Positions 20,400 through 32,240 are shown, numbered from the stretch's first letter. The stretch is 64,000 nt of DNA from Pseudopyrenochaeta lycopersici (GCA_003313425.1 NHZP01000023.1:124001-188000), one strand, 5' to 3'. Notes: a model not told the origin generated them from the sequence alone. Numbers and translations are program-made.

Positions 20400-21542
20400 A
20401 CGTGGATTACCAGTCATCCGCGAAAACCAGTCATCCGCGAAAACCAGTCATCCGCGTGCCCCACCAAAATCGATGCCCCTCAGCGCGGTCAACCAACAAT
20501 AGCCTCTCCACAATATCTTAAAATCTCTTTAACAGAGGGTAGGATGAATCTAGCTATCTAAGCAATTCAGAAAAATAAGTTATCTCGTGTTCACCATGCA
20601 GCTGTGTTGTACGCTGTTCCTGAGTCTACTCTTCGAGACCGCCTCAAAGGTAGCCTACCTTAGGCCACGCGCAATCGCCAGAAGCGCAAGCTAGATCCTA
20701 CTAAAGAGCAGGTCCTTATTAAGTGGATACTAGACCTTGCTCGAGGAGGATATCCACCTGTAATTATCTAAGTACGACAAATGGCAGACACACTGCTCTC
20801 TGCGCGCAACGCAGATCCTCCTCCTCAGCCTATTAGCAAGAACTGGGCGACGCGCTTTATTAATAGCCAGCTAGAGCTCAGTACTAGGTGGAATAGAAAG
20901 CTTGCATCGCAACGCGCTCTCAATAAGCAGCCAGCTGCGATCAGCTCGTGGTTTAACCTTGTACAAGAGACGCGCGAGGAGGCTAGAGTACTAGCAAGAG
21001 ATACCTATAACTTTAATAAGACAGGGTTTATAACAGTATCTTAGCTGAAGCAGCAGGCTCAGCTAGTTTAAGGCCTTCTACATCGTCAGTCTTAAAGCCT
21101 AAGTAGTCGAGCTATTCAGCAGATTATTAAAGGCTGTCGGCTTGCATTAGACTCAGCAGCTCTCCTCACAGACGAGATTTCAAAGCTTCGCGCAGCTCTG
21201 CGACGTAAAAAACGTAAGCAGCAGCAGCGCACGTAGTATATAGCTCGAGGAGGAGCTTTGCAGGTTAAGCAGGGCCTGCTGCTTGCTGTAGAGGCAGATA
21301 GAGTAGCTAATGAGGGTAGTCAAGCGGAGCCTGGGCAAGTGCGCCAGCGCGCACCGCCAACGTGCAGTAACTGTCATATCCAAGGACATAATCGGACTCA
21401 GTGTGGACGTAGATCGACTAGCTTATCTATGTATTAATTATTAAATTTACTACGTTGTTGTTAAGCAATTGAGCAAAAAGGCGTTTTGATTGTGGTGGTT
21501 TTCGCGGATGACTGGTTTTCGCGGATGACTGGTAATCCACGT
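20400..21542 (+). mobile_element. pogo-family element B, internal-deletion derivative
   Basis: 1143 bp. Ends are inverted repeats: ACGTGGATTACCAGTCATCC on the left with two more GTCATCCGCG units, mirrored on the right to ..GGTAATCCACGT. It is flanked by TA at 20398-20399 and 21543-21544, both shared with neighbouring elements. Carries a deleted transposase gene. Confidence 0.85.
20544..21437 (+). pseudogene. Element B transposase: DNA-binding and knuckle ends, no DDE core
   Basis: One frame from ATG 20544 to TAA 21435, with about seven internal TAA/TAG codons, all CAA/CAG-derived in appearance. N-terminal half: psq-type helix-turn-helix (HHAAVLYAVPESTLRDRLKG) and CENP-B-type helix-turn-helix (ISKNWATRFINSQLELSTRW). 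The frame then reaches YNFNKTGF, the first catalytic motif, which in element C is YNFDETGF. It jumps directly to the C-terminal coiled coil (ISKLRAALRRKKRKQQQR) and a CCHC knuckle, CSNCHIQGHNRTQC. About 250 codons of DDE core are missing relative to element C. Confidence 0.8.
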
Positions 21543-21544
21543 TA

Positions 21545-23387
21545 ACGTGTTCCACCAGTCAGTGGGCAACACCAGTCAGTGGGCCACCTCATCAACACCA
21601 ACGCGCTTGCCCACACAACAACTCAAATGGCCACGCAACGACAGCCTCTAGTAGCTCAAAAGGAGGGCCGAGTCCTTCTTGCGTCTCAGGCAATTAATTT
21701 GCAACAAATTAAAAGTGTGCGCAGGGCTGCGCACCTGTTTAGTGTCCCTCGAACAACGCTGCAACGGCGCCTCAAAGGCTATCAGCCTCAACCTACCACC
21801 AACGCACGGAAACGTAAGCTAACGCCTACTGAGGAACAGAGCCTTGTTCAATGGATACTAGAGCTTGATCGACGAGGCTTTCCGCCTCATATTATTGACG
21901 TACGTCAGATGGGAGACGCTCTTCTCGCTGCACGAGGCCAGCAGCCTCCTCCACCTCCTCTTAGCAAAAACTGGGTCTCTCGTTTTGTTAGGGCTCAGTC
22001 AGAGCTTCAAACAAAGTGGAACCGTAAATTCCACTCACAGCGCGCAAAATGTGAGGATCCTATAAAGATAAACAGCTGGTATAGCCTTGTAAGGGACACG
22101 ATTCAGACGTACGGGGTATTAGACGAGGACACGTATAACTTTGATGAGACTGGGTTTATGATGGGTATCGCCTCAACGTCAAAGGTTGTTACTAGCTCTG
22201 ATACTATCGGACGAGTAACTGTTGTACAGCCTGGCAACCGTGACTGGACGACGACAATCGAGTGTGTGAGCGCTGTGGGCTTTATACTGCCTCCCTTTAT
22301 TATCCTTAAGGGCAAAGTCCACCAGGCGTCGTGGTATAGTCCTGAGCTACAGCTGCCTAGCGACTGGAGCATTAGTGTAAGCGACAACGGATGGACAACC
22401 GACGACCTTGGCCTTGACTGGTTGAAGCATTTCAACCTGCACACGGCCTCACGTACTATAGGAGGCTATCGCCTTCTAATACTAGACGGCCACAGTAGCC
22501 ACGCGACGCCTGCGTTTAATACTTACTGCGCAGAGAGGAATATAATCACCCTCTGCATGCCTCCTCACACGTCCCATAAGCTACAGCCTCTTAATATTAG
22601 TTACTTCTCGCCCCTCAAGACAGCGTACGGACACGCAATAGACAGGCTTGCGCGCTAACGGGTGCAGTTTGTTGATAAGGACGAATTTCTCTATATATAT
22701 CCACGTATACGTTTAACTGTTTTCTCAACCTTAAACATCCTTGCAGGCTTTCGGGCGACAGGCTTAGTCCCGTTCTGTCCTGAACGTGTCCTATCAACGC
22801 TGACAGTTGTCCGTACACCGTCTCCTCCACAGACAGCAGCCACGGCTGAGGCTGTTTGGATAATAGAAACGCCTCACACTACTAATCAACTTAACTAACA
22901 GGCTCGCCTCGTACGTGAGCTCCTTCAACGTCAATTACAGAGCCCCTCAAGCAAGGCTCTCGCGCAGCTTGTTAAAGGCTGTCAGCTAGCTATGAACTCA
23001 GCTACAATCTTAGCAGAGGAAAACAGCAAACTTCGTGCCTCAAATATGCGTTTACGACGTAGGAAGGACAAACAGCGACAATATATTGCAGCTGGAGGTG
23101 CCTTACGGGTCGAGGCAGGTCGCGCGTTGGCTGTAGCTACTGAAATAGCGTCAAACTTGAGGGTGGAGGAGGAGGCTTCTCGGCCTCGGCAACGAGCACC
23201 ACCAACCTGCACTAAATGCGGAACTCAAGGTCACAATCGGACTTCGTGTAAACAAAGATAGAGAGCAATACTACTATATTTACTAGTAAACTTACCGCGT
23301 GGTTGTCGCATTATCATGCGTTAAGATCCTCCTGTTTTGATGAGGTGGCCGAGCGACTGGTGTTGGCCGGCGAGTAGTGGAACACGT
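21545..23387 (+). mobile_element. pogo-family element C, near full length
   Basis: 1843 bp, flanked by TA (21543-21544 and 23388-23389). Terminal inverted repeats of about 50 bp: ACGTGTTCCACCAGTCAGTG on the left, and reading inward from the right ACGTGTTCCACTACTCGCCG, with later bases including CAACACCAGTC and GGCCACCTCATCAA shared. Contains one long transposase frame. Confidence 0.9.
21627..23261 (+). pseudogene. pogo/Fot1-type transposase, two stops and a lost catalytic residue
   Basis: 545-codon frame from ATG 21627 (an upstream GTG at 21579 is not a likely start). Order: psq helix-turn-helix (VRRAAHLFSVPRTTLQRRLK), CENP-B helix-turn-helix (LSKNWVSRFVRAQSELQTKW), DDE core with YNFDETGF (Asp1) and LLILDGHSSH (Asp2), coiled coil (ILAEENSKLRASNMRLRRRK) and a CCHC knuckle CTKCGTQGHNRTSC. 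The third acidic residue expected in LQPLD is Asn here (HKLQPLNISYFSPL), a GAT-to-AAT change after T. In-frame TAA codons stand at 22656 and 22896, both CAA-type. The protein would bind the inverted repeats and cut them; as read it is inactive. Confidence 0.87.
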
Positions 23388-23389
23388 TA

Positions 23390-24532
23390 GCTTATAAATA
23401 TTAAGGAACTCTAGTCCTTTCTTAGGTTTACTAACTTTTATTAATATTTTATTAAGAGATACGCCTAAGAAATAGTTCCTCTTACTAATTTACTTAAGAG
23501 TAATTAGGATTTTTATTAAAATAATATAGTAAATACGTTATTTAAGAAGCTTAAAGAGCGCTTTTTAAGTGCGCTAATCCTACGCTACTTTAACCCTACT
23601 CTTATAATACGCGTAGAGATAGATACATCTACTTTTACTATCTTAAGTATTCTATTACAGTTATTTAAAGATAAAAAATAGTATCTAATTACCTTTATAT
23701 TAAGGAAGCTTTAGAGCGCTAGGCTAAATTATAAAATATATAATTTAAAGCTTCTAGTAATTATATATAGCTTTAAGTAGTAGCAGTATTACCTTTAAGG
23801 TACGCAGTACACTATACAGGTCCTAAGCAACTATAATAACTTACGCTTTATGCGCGTAGTATAGAAGTTAACCCTACGTTAAGTATATTAGGCGATTTAT
23901 CTAGAAGCTTTTAATTTTAAGGTAAAGCACTACCTAGAGAGAATAAACCCTATAAATAGTCTTTTATAAAAAGTAAATTACGTATAAAAGAACTTATTAC
24001 TAACTTAGTTACTACCTACTTTATAGAATATACTACTAGTAAGAGTAGAGTATAGTAGAGTAAGAGGATCTATAACTAGGCTTAGCTTAGTAGGCGTATA
24101 TAAAATATATATTACTATAGTTTATAGAACTATAAAGGTCCCTACTACTAGCGCTATAGAATATATACTATACGTGCTACGCTTACTAGCTAGAGTATTA
24201 GTTAGTAGTAAACCTGTAATAGTAGAGTCTAAAACGTAGATAGAGACCCTATACTAACTATAGTAAGGAGATACTTTTACCTAGTAGTAGATTATAGACT
24301 CTACGCGCGCAGAACGCACTTAAAGTAGTAGAGGGGCGCCTATTTAGCGTCTTAATAAAAGAAAAGTCCTAAGATATAATAGTAGAATATATATTCTAAA
24401 AGAACTAGCTATTAAGTAAGAGATTTTATTCTAGAACTATAACGCGCGTATAGTAGGCTACTTTAGTGTATATAGAATACTTAAGCTAATTAGAAGGCTA
24501 TACTATTAGCTAACGCTTAGTTATAATATTTA
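23390..24532 (+). mobile_element. Gy-2: RIP-degraded chromovirus pol, left part
   Basis: Plus-strand traces of the RNase H region of a gypsy pol with many stops: around 23580-23990 one reads RYFNPTLIIRVEIDTSTFTI, NYNNLRFM and FNFKVKHYLERINPINSLL, equivalent to the usual LRHFDP / DASDFA / DHKNL / YRPGKxNPADALSR positions. No 5' LTR or gag is seen; the left boundary coincides with pogo element C. Confidence 0.65.
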
Positions 24533-24540
24533 GGAGTATA

Positions 24541-24790
24541 TAGGGTGGCAAATGGGTATAGGTTGGGGTTGGGTTGGGTTTGATTACATAAGACCCGTAC
24601 CCAACCCAGCTCTATACCCAATCTTTATACGCTAGTGATGGGTATAGGTTGAGGTTACTGTGAATGGGTTGAGGTTAGGGCTAGGGTTATTAGGGTGAGG
24701 TTGGCTTAGGTCTGAGTAATTACGTTTTTTATATTAGGGTTACTACTAACTAATTAGGGTTAGGTATTTACTACAGCTAATTATCACAGT
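24541..24790. repeat. hAT-2 left subterminal repeats
   Basis: Clusters of GGGTATAGGTTGGGGTT, GGGTTGAGGTTAGGG and TTAGGGT units. The mirrored CCCAACCTATACCC clusters lie at 30235-30418. These are transposase-binding-type subterminal repeats and not a telomere. Confidence 0.75.
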
Positions 24791-25309
24791 TTAAGGGTTG
24801 CCGTGTTGTTTAGGAACTGTCGCAAATTGTAATTTATATATTATAACTACTTAGAGAAAGCTACTGCTAGACAAATCTACTGCCTAAAGAAGACTGCTAC
24901 CTAGAGAAAACTAATGCCTATTAGAAGAAATCTGGTAGAAACCTATTATAGTATCGCCTTACTAACGCAGAATCCTTATGCTGAATAGTAACTCTCTTTG
25001 CATGGATTGCATTTATTATACAGTCTACTAAAAATTAGTATATATATAATAAAAATATTAAGGCGATAGTTACCTTTAAAATAACTAACTAGAAACAACT
25101 TAACTAACTCTTAGAGAGCCTTAATTACACTACTATGGAAGCGCAGTCCTTACTGGAACTCTTAGGCTATTTTACAGACGAGGCGGGAGAACAGAAGCTT
25201 GCGAATAAGCAGATCAGTAGACTTTTAGTATCTTTTAATCTCTTAAATTACTACTACTATACATAATTAGCTTATAACTGTAATAAGAAACTATAATAAC
25301 TTACTGCCT

Positions 25310-25500
25310 GGCTTCTAGCGACGCTTTTTCTTAACTACATTAGAAGTAGTTATTATCTTTCGCGCAGATTTACTAGCTAGATCCTTTGCAGGCACACTGC
25401 CGCCAGTTACAGTCTTCCTGGGAGCCTTGCTGCCAGTCGTTGGACGCTTAGGAGGAGGTCTAGTTCTAGCTATTATATTTAACTTAATAGAGAGTAGTAA
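25310..25500 (-). pseudogene. Small basic accessory protein remnant in hAT-2
   Basis: The minus strand reads LNIIARTRPPPKRPTTGSKA, PRKTVTGGSVPAKDL and ends NVVKKKRR at a TAG near 25312. Very rich in Lys, Arg and Pro with a nuclear-signal-like end; no family recognised. It is transcribed away from the second accessory gene, from a shared upstream region bounded by an 18-bp inverted repeat. Confidence 0.45.
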
Positions 25501-25610
25501 ATTTGATAGAGCGCAGCTGATTATAGAGGTAGAAATTTGGTGTAGATAGGTGGAGGAAGAAAGCAGAAATCGAGCTTATTAGACTGATATGTCACCTTTA
25601 GTAAAGGTGA

Positions 25611-25857
25611 AGGTGAAGGTGAGAGCAAGTTAATGTAGCTAGCAAACGGGCTCTCCCGGCGTATAGCGCAGCAACGCTGTAATAAACTTTTATGATAAAC
25701 TATAAGACTGTAGAACTCGATACGAGCTTTCGATTGATCTTATTTTTATAGTAATCTAACTTTTTTTAGAGGTTATACGTGGGTGGGCACCTATTCTACT
25801 CGCTGGCGCAGCGCATAGGCCACCTGTGTAGCCTGCTGTTTGCTCTCACCTTCACCT
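25611..25857. promoter_or_regulatory. Candidate bidirectional promoter of hAT-2
   Basis: Clearly richer in G+C than its surroundings. Bounded by a perfect 18-bp inverted repeat, AGGTGAAGGTGAGAGCAA (25611-25628) and its complement (25840-25857). A TATA-like CTATATAATG follows at about 25860 on the plus strand. Located between the minus-strand basic remnant and the plus-strand remnant. Confidence 0.45.
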
Positions 25858-25959
25858 CACTATATAATGACTTGAAGGCTTCCCTTGTCGCTTCTATATC
25901 TCTGTTATTAGACACTAAACTACTTACTACTTAATTATTACGTACATTTATTATAATTC

Positions 25960-26870
25960 CTGCGTAATAGCTTCTACACCTATCAAACAGGAGCTAATTA
26001 AAGACACTGACTATCTAGATAGCCCTGAGGGTCTACTTCTAAATATTCAGCATAATGTACTAGTTAGATTTAATAGCGATGAATAGGAGAAGCTTACAGT
26101 AGTATTTATCCTAGTCTATTATTACAGTATATGTATACTAATTAAAATAGGGGTTTGCTTCTAAAGAGCAGGAGGTTAACTATGTTATCTCTATGCGTGG
26201 CCAGATTAGTTCCCGTAAAGGTCGCCCTACTAATCTATTAGTACTATTTAAAGGCGAACTAAGTAATAATACCCGCGCGATTTAGTAAAGAGATTAAGCT
26301 GCCTTTCGCGATATAGAGACTAAAGCTATTAAAAGCGCTAATGCTTTAGATTATTCTGCTAAAAGCGCGCTTAAGAAGAGGCTAGAGAAGAAGGCTGAAT
26401 ATACGTCTCTGCCTAAAGGTATAAAGAAATAATATCTTAATAAAGAGATAGAGAAACTTTATAACTAGCGCTTTAAGGATTAGAAGAGTAGTAAGTTATA
26501 ATAGTTATTTATTACATATCCTTACTTACAGTCTTTAGGTGAATGGCTAGAATCTTAGCTTAGTTAAGTACACTTAAAATAGGAGAAGCTAAATTATAAA
26601 GCCTCTCTTTAAGAGCACCAAAGAGCCTTAGAGAAGATCTCTACTACTACTTAACGCTCTTTAAGTATATAGCAGCTAGGCCGTAGAATTACGCGAGTTT
26701 TTAGAATTAGTAGTGTCCTAGAAAAGATTATGCGTAAAACCTATTAAGATGGCTTAGTAAAGCTTAACAGCAATACCTTTGAGAGTAAAGAGGCTGAAGC
26801 TGAATAGCAAGAGTTTGTAAAAGGACTTACTATAGAAGAGTTAGCAGTAGTAGCTAATAACGAGTAGTAG
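25960..26870 (+). pseudogene. Second accessory protein remnant in hAT-2
   Basis: Plus-strand reading fragments such as TPIKQELIKDTDYLDSPEGL, ISSRKGRPTNLLVLFKGELS (with an AT-hook-like RKGRP) and YSAKSALKKRLEKKAEYTS, separated by TAA/TAG codons. Lysine-rich and helical; no family recognised. It lies upstream of the transposase in the same direction. Confidence 0.4.
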
Positions 26871-27479
26871 TAAGTTTTATTACATTGTTTTATAGCGGTT
26901 ATGTGCTAATTACACTAGACAACGTAAGCCTACGCCTATCTTTGATACTGTGTCTAGTAGGGAAGATATCTTACTTAAGAGTAGTATGCTATATGTTATA
27001 GGCGATGATAGTAATAAATGTGAGGTGGAGGTTGACTATAACTCTGAGATTGACGCTATATATAATAAAGGAGAAAATAAGTACGAGACTAGTAGCGAGG
27101 AACCTGGTAGTGATTAGTCTGATAAGACAGATTTCTAGGGCTTCTCTAATCTAGAAGTTAAGGAGGAATAATACTAGACTAGTTAGGGGCATGCATTAGT
27201 CTAGTTTAGGCAGTAGTAATTATTACAGCTAATAATCTCTTAGTATCTCTATCCCTTAGCCTCTAGCCTTTATATTTAATAGGAGAAGAATGTAAACAGA
27301 GCAAAGAATGTAAATAATTATATTAAAATGAACGAATTCCTGAGCTGTATTAAAATATTATTACTTGTACACTCTATTAGAGTATCCTAGGTCCTATACT
27401 CTACCTAGCAACTACTTTATATTTATTATAACATGTTATTACAGCTATATTCCTATTATAGCACTTACTACTCAACCTC

Positions 27480-30075
27480 TCTAGTTTCCGCACGTCCTTA
27501 ACTAATTCAAACTTGCTGCTCCTTAGATTATTAAAGGGAATCGAACTACCCTTATCTTACTTAAATATCTAATAATAGAAGATGAGCAGGATAAGATATA
27601 ACAAGAGATTGTTTTAAAGTGGAAAACGTGGTGGGATACAACTGCCTGGGCGCTAGACCTATTATTAAAGAAACTACTATAGGGCTCATCTTTACGTTAT
27701 AGCCTAATCTGAAGTTAATTTGGCGAGGCTGCATAAATTATTAATAGTTGACTATATATGTTCTGTTTTAACTGCAGATATATACTTTAACATCTAGTGG
27801 TTAATGCGATTGGCACTAAGCACCTTTTAAATCACTAAAAATCTTAGCTTTATAAGGAGACTTAAGTTCCAGTTTATACTTAGTCACCTTTACTTATAAC
27901 TTGTTTTTCGCGACCTTTAAATAGTAATACAGAGCAATTAGTTCTACTATACTCTGTAATTACTTTTAAGAGAGAACTCGTACGGGTAGTAATAGATTGT
28001 AACTGGTCTTTCTAAACAGTAGAGCAGTCGTCCTTTTAATGCTTTCTCTAGTTCCTTTAGCCTAATCCTGTAATAATTACTTGTTATAAATTCTAGTCAA
28101 TCTTCCAGGCTTAAGTTAAGGCAGCTAGGGCTTCTCTCCTAGACGACCTTAGAGAAAATACAAAAATTTCAATTGCCTTAGACGCCTAGTCCGCAGGAAA
28201 TCACCTTAGCTTTCTTACAGTAAAGGGATACTATATTACGAATAACTAGCAACTTCGTGAGAAACTACTTGATTTTATCCCTATCCGCAGGAGCCATACA
28301 GGCGCGTCTATTGCAGTAGAAGTATTACAGCTTCTAAACAATATAAATACTAAACAGCGACTTTTAGCTATTACCTGCGACAATGCTAGTAATAACGGCA
28401 CGTTAGCTCGTACTATCCAAACAAAATTACAAGAAGAGGATATTATTTAGAATGCCACAGAAAATACAATTCTATGCCTAGCTTATATTATTAATCTTGT
28501 TGTTTAGGATACTATCCAGCACCTTAAACTAACAGCTCCTACTAAGCTTAAGGTTAAGGAAAATCTACAACAGCGCTATATAAAAGAAATATACACTAAA
28601 ATGTTAGTCCTAAACTCTCTTCGTAAAGTAAGTTAGCTATTATTACAGCTATTTATTACAGACTAAGCTACAGATAGCTCTGAATAATCTGCAAAGCTAT
28701 TAATTAATTACCCTAACACTACAAGCAGTTTATTAATACACAGAGTCTTCTACCGCTAAAAGAATAACTTTTAGTTATACAGGATGTAAAGACTTAATAG
28801 AACTTAACCTTTGATATATGCAAGCGTGCGGTTACGCTCCAGGCATATATTAATAAATAGCTTAAGTAGGAAATTAATCTGAAAGCACCTGCGAGGGTTA
28901 TAAGTAATAGCGATCGTGCTGACGTAGATTTCCGTGATCTTAAGCGACTCTGGCTATCTTCAACTAAATAGCACTACCTTAAGCTTATTTGTAATATACT
29001 TAAGAGATTTAAGGACGTAACTAATTCGCTAAGCTAAAACTAGAAGCCTTAAATTCAGTATATTTAGCTTATGTATAACTAGCTTTTTAATTTCCTAGAC
29101 CAGATAACAGAAGAGCTAGGTAAAGATTTAGAAAATAGAGACAATAAAGAGTAGCCAGCAGTAGTAAAGGCAGCAGCTAAAAAGGGTTAATTAAAACTAA
29201 GCAAATATTACTCTAAGACAGAGGCAGAGCGCAGATACCTCTTTAATTGCGCTACTATCCTAGATCTATTACAGAAGCTTACAGCGTATAAGGTACTATT
29301 ATTACAGCTATTTATTATAGTAAATAATCTAACGGCAGCTCTAGGACGATACGTGGGATGCCCAGGATAAACATAACTACCGCTAATAATTTCTTAAATA
29401 TCTTGATTGATACGATAGTTAAGAAACTAGTAGCTCTACTCTGTTCTTATTAACTTATCCTTAACGTTTACAAAGTACAGAGTAGTTCCAGAAACCTCTA
29501 TCCCTAGTTTATTTGCAATCAAGTAGCCTCTTACGTACAGGGTTAGCATCTGACGAGAGTTAGGATGTAGACCCTGAGGAGGTAGAAGAGGAGAAAGGGC
29601 AAACTCGCTAAGAGGGAGAATCCTACCTTAGCACCCCTCATGTTATAGCAGGTAATTCTTTTAATGTCCTAGATTAGTAGAAAGCAAACGAGGCTACCTA
29701 TCCTAAGCTTGCCCAGGTTGTAAGAGATATTTTACTAATCTAGATTGCTACAGTTGGTGTTAAGCGTGTTTTTAATACTGCTAAGGACGTAATTAGTAAC
29801 TGAAGGCACCGCCTAGGCGCTCAGAAAATCCAGTCAATTCTTTTCTTTAAACATGCTATCCTTTAGGAAGGAGAGCAGCGGGTAGAGGAGGATAAAGGAG
29901 ATTATAATGAGGTAGATGATCTATTTGAGCTTCCAGCCTAGATAGATAATCTAGATAGCGTTGAGGAGGGTTTTATAAATATTAGTAGCGCAGATGAAGA
30001 GGAGGAAGAGGACTTGTAACTGCCACCACGGAAGCGTCGAATAGTGCGGCCTCCTTCACGTTACCGTAATTAATA
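27480..30075 (+). pseudogene. hAT-2 transposase, RIP-degraded
   Basis: Recognisable hAT blocks on the plus strand: QLREKLLDFIPIRRSHTGAS (about 28250), LLAITCDNASNNGTLARTI (about 28365) with the catalytic Asp, LCLAYIINLVV, and at the C-terminal dimerisation region VGVKRVFNTAKDVISN followed by RHRLGAQKIQSILFFKHAIL (29750-29860). A basic tail PPRKRRIVRPPSRYR ends near 30075. Numerous TAA/TAG codons make it non-functional. Clearly a different hAT family from hAT-1. Confidence 0.78.
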
Positions 30076-30426
30076 GCTGTAATAAAACTAGTTTTCTCTC
30101 ATATAAATTTAGTAAATGCAGCAGAGTGCTCCTTAAGGTTCTAGGCCTATATTTATAATATAGTTCTAAAATAGTTTAGTTTCTTTTCTAGGTGTAGTAA
30201 TTTATCTGTTTTATAAGATAACCCTAGTGGGTACCTATAACTAAACCTAAACCTATACGTCTATAACCTTAGCCTTAACCCAACCTAGAGTCCGTGCGAC
30301 CCAACCCCAACCTATACCCATAGTCCGTGCGACCCAACCCTAACCCCAACCCACTCATCTGTAACCCTATACCCAACCTATACCCATAGCGGGTACCCGT
30401 AACCCATTTGCTACCCTAGGAGTATA

Positions 30427-31600
30427 TAAGAATATATACTATTTACTAAAAGAGTAAAGCTTTAAGGCATAGTTAATATAGAAAGCTAGCACCTCTACTA
30501 GTTCCTAGAGATATATTTAAGGAAGTTATACTAAACTTTATTTCTAAGTTACTCTTAGTAAAGAATAGTTTAGGTTAAGCATTTAATAAAATACTTATAA
30601 TTATTAATTACTTCTTAAAAATAGCGCTTTATATACCTACTTTAAAGATATAAGGCGTAAAATAGTTTATAAAAGCTTACTTTAACTATATAATTTTAAA
30701 GTTTAGAGTATAGAAAGGTATTATATTAGACAGAGGCTCTGTCTTTACCTCTAACTTTTAGGTAGAGCTTTGCTACTAACTATAAGTAAAGCGCAAGCTA
30801 AGTACAGCTTTCTATCTATAGATAGATAGGTAAATAGAATACTAGAATTAAACGCTTAAATAGTACCTTTAAGTCTTTGTATTAGCAGCTTAAGATAACT
30901 AGGTTAAGCTTTTAAGTATAGCTTAATTTACATATAATAATTTAGCCTATAAGTTAATAAAATTAACTTCTTTCTATACTATATATAGTAAGTACCTACT
31001 AGTTACTTTACCTCTTAAGGATAGTAGGCTAGAAGGAGAGATACCTAATATAATAGATAGAGTTAAGAGTATACATAGCGGAAGGACCGCGCTTATAGAG
31101 TACCTATAAAAAGTATAAGAGTATTAAAGCTAATATTATAATAAGAAGTATAAAGATAAAGTATTCTACTAAAGAGATCTTATATTACTTAGTACTAAGT
31201 ATATTAACTTAACTTACTAACTAAATAAAAAGTTATCTAGTAAGTTTATTAGAACTTTTAGAGTATAAGAAGTAGTTAGAACGCAGGTATATTACTTAAT
31301 TCTACTACTTTACTACTATATTTATAATATATTCTATATCTTACTCTTTAAACGCTAGAAATCCTAGTAGGAAGAAGAAGAAAATACTTAGCTACTTAAT
31401 ATTACTCCTAAAGGAGAGGAAGTCTAGGAAGTTAAAAAGATCCTAAGTAAATATATAAAGGAGAGCTAACTATAGTACTAGCTAAGGTAGAAAGGCTATA
31501 ATAAGACCTAAGATACCTAGACTCTAGTATTGGATTTTAAAAATATAGATAACTTAGTCTAAGAGTTTAAATAAGAGAGAAGAGCTATACGCTTAAAGAA
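30427..31600 (+). mobile_element. Gy-2 right part: integrase and chromodomain remnants
   Basis: Continues Gy-2 after the hAT-2 insertion. Traces: GIILDRGSVFTSNF and KRKLSTAFYL (integrase core around the second Asp, about 30715-30815), then SSKFIRTFRV and YIYNIFYILLFKR (GPY/F-like region, about 31225-31350) and a chromodomain ending in a QEFK-like motif near 31565. Heavily stopped. Confidence 0.65.
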
Positions 31601-32184
31601 GAAGAAGAAAGTATAAGTTACGTAACTAAAGCACTAAAGAGAAATAAGCCTAAGAAAGAAAGTAAGATTTATTATTATAGCTTTAGGCTTATAAGTATCT
31701 ATAAAAAGTAAAAGAAAACTCTTAGAAATACTAAAACTACCTTACTCTTATTACTTATATTAGACTTAATCTCCTCTTTAGTATTACTTATACTTAAGGC
31801 GCTACTATTACTTATTAGAGCTTAATAGGAAACTCCTAAGCTTTTTATAGCTTAGAGTATTTCTAACCCTATCTTAACTTAGGCCTTAACCTTTACTTCT
31901 ACTATAGCCTTAACCTCTACTCCTACTTCTACTTCTACTCCTTACGTTATAACGCACTACAGCGCCTCTATAGCGCAGGGTAGGAGCCTACTTATCTCCT
32001 CTACTATTATTTCCTCTACTATTATTTCCTCTACTATTATTTCCTCTACTATTATTTCCTCTACTATTATTTCCTCTACTAGAATCTCTACTACCTTCTC
32101 TATTATCTACTCTTCTATTATTCTTTCTTTCTTCTCCCTTATTCTCTTACTCTTTATCTTAACCTCTACTCTTACCACTTCTAC

Positions 32185-32240
<56 letters not shown>

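Larger units (their letters stand above)
24541..30418 (+). mobile_element. hAT-2: 5.9-kb hAT element with intact ends, RIP-degraded inside
   Basis: Terminal inverted repeats TAGGGTGGCAAATGGGT (left) and TAGGGTAGCAAATGGGT (right, inward), 16 of 17 matching. A perfect 8-bp target duplication GGAGTATA stands at 24533-24540 and 30419-30426. The initial T is probably a mutated C, since hAT ends usually begin CAG. Inside are telomere-like subterminal repeats, two accessory gene remnants transcribed away from each other, and a transposase remnant. Confidence 0.92.

Noticed and set aside
24541..24790. Telomere-like TTAGGG/TTGGGG clusters
   Set aside because: Irregular, mirrored at 30235-30418, and exactly inside the ends of hAT-2; they are subterminal transposon repeats.
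32181..32240. CRISPR-like regular repeats
   Set aside because: A plain trinucleotide microsatellite; no spacers, and the host is eukaryotic.
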